From assembly GCA_028292565.1 (NCBI GenBank), contig JAQGMD010000312.1:1-10024 (forward strand): 10,024 nucleotides of DNA. The letters are read 5' to 3'. This document shows positions 6,682-10,024 of this stretch, piece after piece. This stretch comes from Burkholderia sp. Lineage in GTDB: Bacteria; Pseudomonadota; Gammaproteobacteria; Burkholderiales; Burkholderiaceae. Below the pieces are notes generated by a model. That model ran no database searches. It was not told the DNA's origin and saw only the letters and a list, made by a program, of their open reading frames with translations. The position numbers and the translations under genes are program-made. Numbering within the stretch: position 1 is the first letter of the stretch; each line of letters opens with the position of its first letter.

Positions 6682-7200
6682 TTACATGGTGAACGGTAAT
6701 GGTTCGAGCCCATGCCCTTCATCGATGGCGCCGATGCTGCCCAGCAGTCCCTGCAGTCCGAGGTCGAGCTGCGCCAGTCTCTCTTCACTCATGCCCATCA
6801 GCGATTCGGGTAGCAGCCCCCTTGCCGGTTTCGGCGCCCGCGCCAACAACTCGGTACCTTTTTCCGACAGCGCGAGTTTCACCGCCCGCTGATCCGATGG
6901 ATCGCGCGCCTTCACCACGTAACCTTGTTTTTCCAACGGACGCAAAAGATTGCTCGCCGTGGTCTGGTGGATTGCCAATTTGCTTGCGATTTCCCCCACT
7001 CGCAAACCCGGCGATTCGTGCAATTCCTGCACGATCCATAACTGCGCGCCGCTGACGCCGCACTGTTTTTCGATCCATGCAGAATGCCGCTGCGCGGCGC
7101 GAATGACGATCCGCAGTTTCTTGAGGGCCTCGAGATGGGGAGGAGTGTCTGATACCCTGCCCGGTACGGTTTCCACGAATGATTTAGTCTTTGTTACCAT
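6682..7200 (-). CDS. MarR-family transcriptional regulator
   Basis: A 172-residue cytoplasmic repressor-type protein. The ATG at 7200 is chosen because GGAG (7209-7212) is 8 nt upstream; the frame runs to an ATG at 7242, but that lies inside the operator-like DNA. A helical N-terminal part (23-46) is followed by the winged helix: recognition region GLRVGEIASKLAIHQTTASNLLRPLEKQGYV (65-95) and a wing with the family hallmark RDPSDQRAVKLALSEKG (99-115, with D100 and R105). The C-terminal helices (137-160) should form the dimer interface. It is divergent from the pal-like gene, with repeated TTGCC/GGCAA half-sites between, so autoregulation and control of pal are likely. It may also feed into the downstream winged-helix/DUF5985 genes. 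The ligand is unknown. Confidence 0.92.
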   Translation of the reverse strand: MVTKTKSFVETVPGRVSDTPPHLEALKKLRIVIRAAQRHSAWIEKQCGVSGAQLWIVQELHESPGLRVGEIASKLAIHQTTASNLLRPLEKQGYVVKARDPSDQRAVKLALSEKGTELLARAPKPARGLLPESLMGMSEERLAQLDLGLQGLLGSIGAIDEGHGLEPLPFTM

Positions 7201-7220
7201 TTCAGGCGCTCCGTAGTTAT

Positions 7221-7277
7221 TATATTGCCTCAAGTATACCAATTAGGGCAATATAATTTGCCCAAATATATTGTTTG
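7221..7277. promoter_or_regulatory. Operator/promoter array between the divergent MarR and pal-like genes
   Basis: Three related half-sites alternate in direction: TATATTGCC (7221-7229), GGCAATATA (7247-7255) and TATATTG (7267-7273). A perfect 18-bp palindrome, GGGCAA-TATAAT-TTGCCC (7246-7263), has a consensus -10 hexamer as its spacer. On the other strand, a TATAAT lies at 7219-7224 towards the MarR gene. Matching -35 boxes are weak. MarR dimers typically bind 16-20 bp palindromes that overlap promoters, so binding here would shut both genes. The sites are visible; which protein binds them is inferred. Confidence 0.7.
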
Positions 7278-7327
7278 AAATCCGGACAAGACGGCCTCGT
7301 CCTGTCTCTCAATATAGGGAGTCCATG

Positions 7328-7858
7328 ATGCATACGACAAAATTATTGGCTACTTCAACCCTCGCGCTTCTCCTCACCGCCTGCGCCTCCACTCCGCTCG
7401 AAACCAAACCGCCGGTCGAGAGCCGCACAGACACCCCAATGCCCCAGCCGGGCGGAACCGCTGATACGCGCGTGGTTGCCCCGGTCGACGACGCACCGAG
7501 GGATCCGTTAAACGATCCCACGGGCGTACTGGCGAAACGCAGCGTCTACTTCGACTACGACAGCTACCTGCTGCGCGACGATGCCAAGCCGGTTACCGAA
7601 GCGCATGGCAAATACCTGTCTGCGAACAAGGGCCGCAAAATCATCATCCAGGGGAACACTGACGAGCGCGGCGGCAGCGAGTACAACCTCGCCCTCGGTC
7701 AGAAGCGGGCCGAGGCTGTGCGCAAAGCCCTTTCCCTGTCGGGCGTCAGCGATTCCCAGATGGAAGCGGTCTCGTTCGGCAAAGAGAAGCCGAAAGCGCT
7801 GGGTAGCGATGAAGCCGCATGGGCCGAGAATCGTCGCGCCGATATCGTTTATCCCTAG
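7328..7858 (+). CDS. Pal-like OmpA-domain lipoprotein, stand-alone
   Basis: A 176-residue outer-membrane lipoprotein. The ATG at 7328 is preferred over the one at 7325 because AGGGAG (7316-7321) then has 6-nt spacing. The signal peptide MHTTKLLATSTLALLLTAC ends in the lipobox LTAC with Cys19; Ala at +2 fits transport to the outer membrane. A proline-rich linker (about 23-66) leads to the OmpA-like domain (72-175): SVYFDYDS, the peptidoglycan-binding motif TDERGGSEYNLALGQKRA with D112 and R127 in the positions that bind diaminopimelate, then VSFGKEKP and ENRRADIVY. It resembles Pal closely, yet neither tolB nor ybgF/cpoB is beside it, so it is probably a second copy. The divergent MarR regulator and shared operators suggest inducible expression, perhaps to stabilise the envelope. 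No gene symbol is given because the main pal is likely elsewhere. Confidence 0.92.
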   Translation: MHTTKLLATSTLALLLTACASTPLETKPPVESRTDTPMPQPGGTADTRVVAPVDDAPRDPLNDPTGVLAKRSVYFDYDSYLLRDDAKPVTEAHGKYLSANKGRKIIIQGNTDERGGSEYNLALGQKRAEAVRKALSLSGVSDSQMEAVSFGKEKPKALGSDEAAWAENRRADIVYP

Positions 7859-7865
7859 ACGACTG

Positions 7866-8667
7866 TCAGCCGGCGGAAGAGCTGGCCGCCGGGATTCCGT
7901 CCCGGTTGGGCAGCATCGCCAATATCGCATCGTATTCAGCATTGCCCAGCTGCGCCAGTTCGTCAGGTGCAATTCCCGGACCAGTATCGATGATGGCACA
8001 TGACAATCGGCGGTTTTGTTCAGTGCCGGCCGCTGTAACGTGCAGGCGGCACGCTTCCATTGTTGGTGAACTTGATCGCGTTGTTCAGCAGGTTGATCAG
8101 GACCTGGTTTAACTTGACCGCGACGGCCCTGATGAATTTCGGTACATCCGGCTCCCTGACAACACTCAGTTGCAGACCTTTCTGCCTGGCGGCCAGTGTA
8201 AACATCTCCGCCAGTACGTCCAGCAGCTCATAAAGGTCGAAATTGCGTACTTCCAGGGTGGCGCGCACCGCTTCGATCTTGGACAAGTCCAGCACCTGGA
8301 TGATCAACGTGTACAGGTGCTCTCCGCTCCTGACCACAATGCCGAGGTCTTCCCTGGTGTATTCGGGCAATCGGCCATCACGCCGCAACAGCCGTGTAAA
8401 ACCGAGCATCGCATCCAGCGGCGAACGCGGCTCGTGGCTCATGTTGGCCAGGAAAGTGCTCTTGGCCATTTCTATGCGCTCGATCGCCGCGACCGGAATC
8501 GCGTTCAGGTTGTACAGGGTCGACTGCCCGGGGCTCGCGTCATGGAAAGGAGTTGCAGTAATGCGGCAGCCGTTCAGCAGCACCAGCGTGGCATGGGAAC
8601 CGAGGCAGCGCAACACGTCGGTGGTGGACGTGGCTCCCCAGCTGCGGATCTCATCGGATGTGATGTG
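7866..8667 (-). pseudogene. Sensor histidine kinase remnant with a frameshift and missing ends
   Basis: The H-box ANMSHEPRSPLDAMLGFTRLL and the dimerisation helices are followed by the N-box KLNQVLINLLNNAIKFTNNG, all in one frame (ending at 8020). The reading then shifts: an extra G at 8048-8049 breaks the frame, and the next frame continues RLHVTAAGTEQNRRLSCAIIDTGPGIAPDELAQL with the G1 box DTGPGIA. After that the sequence no longer resembles a kinase and stops at 7866; no G2 box is seen. Upstream, the frame is open to 8667 with no ATG, only a GTG at 8616, and no sensor domain. The kinase has thus lost its N-terminus, its frame and the ATP-lid end, so it is almost certainly non-functional. 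In life it would have been the kinase of a two-component or hybrid pathway. Confidence 0.85.
7870..7892 (+). terminator. Weak GC hairpin after the pal-like gene
   Basis: CCGGCGG / CCGCCGG, a perfect 7-bp stem with a 9-nt loop, starts 12 nt after the pal-like stop. There is no T tract, so termination would be inefficient or factor-assisted. It overlaps the end of the kinase remnant and may be chance. Confidence 0.3.
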
Positions 8668-8719
8668 TTATAACCTTCGCGCTTACACACATCCCGATTT
8701 TTTAAAGAGGAGCGACCGG

Positions 8720-9100
8720 ATGACAGAACTGCCCGAACGCCCATGGATCGACCTGAAAACGACATATGACGTCGAAGCCTGGATCGACAGTTATAACCGC
8801 GACTTGCAACGTTCCATCGAAAAGTCGAACCTGACCGGTTACGGCATCTGCTTTCGCCTTGCGGAAGGCGGCGACATTTTCATGCACACCGATTCGGAAG
8901 GCAATGTCTTGCTCGATGTGACACCCGAAGCCGACTGGGTTACGCCGCTCATTGCGGCGGCGACGCGCGTCGAGCCTTCGCCATCGCAAATCTGGGCCCT
9001 GCCCGGTCATACACTGACGCAACTGGTGTTCGGCTTGAGCAGCCTGATTGCATCGAGTCGCATCGTGCTGAGCCTTGAGTACAAAATAAGAAAGTATTGA
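8720..9100 (+). CDS. Hypothetical protein, 126 residues
   Basis: No family is recognised. The start at 8720 is well supported by AGGAG (8708-8712), 7 nt before the ATG; the same frame is open far upstream, but there it runs antisense to the kinase remnant. The product MTELPERPWIDLKTTYDVEAWIDSYNR... is soluble and mixed alpha/beta. It has an N-terminal helix (DVEAWIDSYNRDLQRSIEKS), then alternating strands (YGICFRLAEGGDIFMHTDSEGNVLLDVTPEAD) and a hydrophobic C-terminal stretch (TLTQLVFGLSSLIASSRIVLSLEY) that could be a buried helix. The bases just upstream carry TTATAA at 8668-8673, but I could not find a partner -35 box. It stands alone between the kinase remnant and the regulator gene. Confidence 0.72.
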   Translation: MTELPERPWIDLKTTYDVEAWIDSYNRDLQRSIEKSNLTGYGICFRLAEGGDIFMHTDSEGNVLLDVTPEADWVTPLIAAATRVEPSPSQIWALPGHTLTQLVFGLSSLIASSRIVLSLEYKIRKY

Positions 9101-9192
9101 TTACGCACCAACACGCACCACGCCGATGGCAAAACACCAAGCAACGTACGACGGTTCCATCCATTCCTCTCCCTGAAGTCCCCGCAGTGGTC

Positions 9193-9220
9193 TTGTCGCA
9201 TCAAAACCATCCTTTAGTAT
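9193..9220 (+). promoter_or_regulatory. Possible sigma70-type promoter for the response regulator gene
   Basis: TTGTCG (9193-9198) and TAGTAT (9215-9220) are separated by 16 bp, each matching four of six consensus bases. They lie about 70 bp before the regulator's ATG at 9289. Plausible but unproven. Confidence 0.3.
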
Positions 9221-9288
9221 GGCGCGCCACCGCGACCGCAGTGCTGTAATGAAACAGCCGGGACTCAACAATTTTCAGGAGACGAAAA

Positions 9289-10011
9289 ATGAGATTTGCC
9301 TGCTATGTTCGTTGCGCCATTGCTTACAGCGAAGTCCAACAAATGCTCGCTCCCGCGGGCTTCGAATGCCATCGTTTTGAATCGGAGATCGCGCTTCTGC
9401 GCGCGCTCCGCCGCGAACAATTTGACCTGATCCTGGTCGACGCCGAACACGGACCGGTGGACGACCAGATGCTTTACTCGTGGCTCAATTGCCGCTCCCA
9501 CGCCGGCATACCGGTCGTAGTGCTTTCATCCCTGAACGATGCGCGTTCAATGGCGCTCACTCTCAATGCCGGCGCCGACGATTTCATCAACCGGCCATGC
9601 GATCCCCAGGTATTGATCGCCCGCATGCGTGTCGTGCTGCGCCGTTACAGGCCTACATCCATGGCCGAAAAAGTGAACCTGCGCGGCTACACGCTGGAAA
9701 AAAGCACCGGCTCCATCCTCGACCGCGGCAAGCCGGTCGACCTGACGCCGCGTGAATTCGCACTGGCGTGGCTGCTCTTCAATTCTCCCGGCAAGTTCCT
9801 GTCGCACCAGACCATCAGCATCGCGATCTGGGCCATTGGCCACGAGATCGCCAGGCACTCGATAGAGCAGCACATCTACAAGCTGCGCAAGAAACTGAAT
9901 CTGAGCGGCGAGCGGGGCGTACAAATTCGCAGCGCCTATACCAAGGGCTACCGTCTCGAAGTCAGCGAGGATGCAGTAGTGGAGGAACCAGGCATGTTGT
10001 GCGCGGCATAA
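9289..10011 (+). CDS. OmpR/PhoB-family response regulator with degenerate receiver
   Basis: A 240-residue transcription factor with AGGAG (9277-9281) 7 nt before its ATG. The receiver domain (about 1-120) keeps the phospho-acceptor D51 (LILVDAEHG) and the Ser of VVVLSS (80). It lacks the acidic pair that holds Mg2+ near the N-terminus: the strand reads MRFACYVRCA. The invariant Lys near residue 102 is Arg (FINRP). Phosphorylation by the standard route is therefore doubtful. The DNA-binding domain (about 129-226) is a regular winged helix: DLTPREFALAWLLFNSPGKFLSHQTI, the recognition helix around RHSIEQHIYKLRKKLNL and the wing IRSAYTKGYRLEV. No kinase gene is adjacent except the broken one to the left. 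It may work as an atypical regulator that does not depend on phosphorylation, or on a kinase encoded elsewhere. Confidence 0.9.
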   Translation: MRFACYVRCAIAYSEVQQMLAPAGFECHRFESEIALLRALRREQFDLILVDAEHGPVDDQMLYSWLNCRSHAGIPVVVLSSLNDARSMALTLNAGADDFINRPCDPQVLIARMRVVLRRYRPTSMAEKVNLRGYTLEKSTGSILDRGKPVDLTPREFALAWLLFNSPGKFLSHQTISIAIWAIGHEIARHSIEQHIYKLRKKLNLSGERGVQIRSAYTKGYRLEVSEDAVVEEPGMLCAA

Positions 10012-10024
10012 GAGTCGCGTGATC

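Noticed and set aside
8243..8719. N-terminal extension of the 8720 gene
   Set aside because: This stretch is antisense to the kinase remnant, and a strong ribosome binding site marks the start at 8720.
9101..9120. Two adjacent 10-base near-repeats (TTACGCACCA, ACACGCACCA)
   Set aside because: Only two copies with two differences; too little to support a functional repeat.

Overview
This window looks like chromosomal DNA from a betaproteobacterium, probably of the Burkholderiales (Oxalobacteraceae-like). The GlnRS, the paired small membrane proteins and the OmpR-type regulator with a degenerate receiver all suggest this. The placement comes from protein resemblance only; no rRNA is present. 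I see no tRNA, rRNA, CRISPR array, phage gene or transposase. Genes are short, lie on both strands and are separated by repeats and gene remnants, so this is a patchwork chromosomal region and not one large operon.

Layout. Positions 1-1184 hold the 3' part of glnS (+), followed by a hairpin. At 1253-1498 (-) is a small YeaQ/YmgE-type membrane protein. At 1639-2262 (-) is the front half of an RlmI-like 23S rRNA methyltransferase whose catalytic domain is gone. At 2379-2822 (-) and 2940-3305 (+) is a divergent pair of unassigned soluble proteins, the second with a winged-helix look. At 3303-3473 is a palindromic, MITE-like element with 29-bp ends and TA at both borders; it supplies the stop codon of the preceding gene.

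Positions 3710-4342 (+) encode a PmtA/UbiE-type SAM methyltransferase, preceded by four 8-bp tandem repeats. It is followed closely by a secreted, probable outer-membrane beta-barrel protein (4411-5505, +). A strong inverted repeat lies between that gene and a convergent minus-strand cluster. Read right to left, this cluster is a MarR regulator (6682-7200), a winged-helix-like protein (6179-6625) and two 89-residue, three-TM DUF5985-like proteins (5908-6177 and 5597-5866).

The MarR gene is divergent from a Pal-like OmpA-domain lipoprotein (7328-7858, +) that stands alone, away from any tol genes. The shared intergenic region carries repeated TTGCC/GGCAA half-sites, one pair flanking a perfect TATAAT. 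This suggests that MarR controls itself and the lipoprotein. Next come a broken histidine kinase remnant (7866-8667, -), an unassigned 126-residue protein (8720-9100, +), and an OmpR-family regulator (9289-10011, +) that lacks several residues needed for canonical phosphorylation.

Taken together, 3.7-7.9 kb is rich in envelope functions: lipid-type methyltransferase, beta-barrel, small membrane proteins and a peptidoglycan-binding lipoprotein. The most promising points for follow-up are the palindromic element, the MarR/pal operator array, the wHTH plus double-DUF5985 operon and the degenerate receiver. No wholly new system can be shown from sequence alone.
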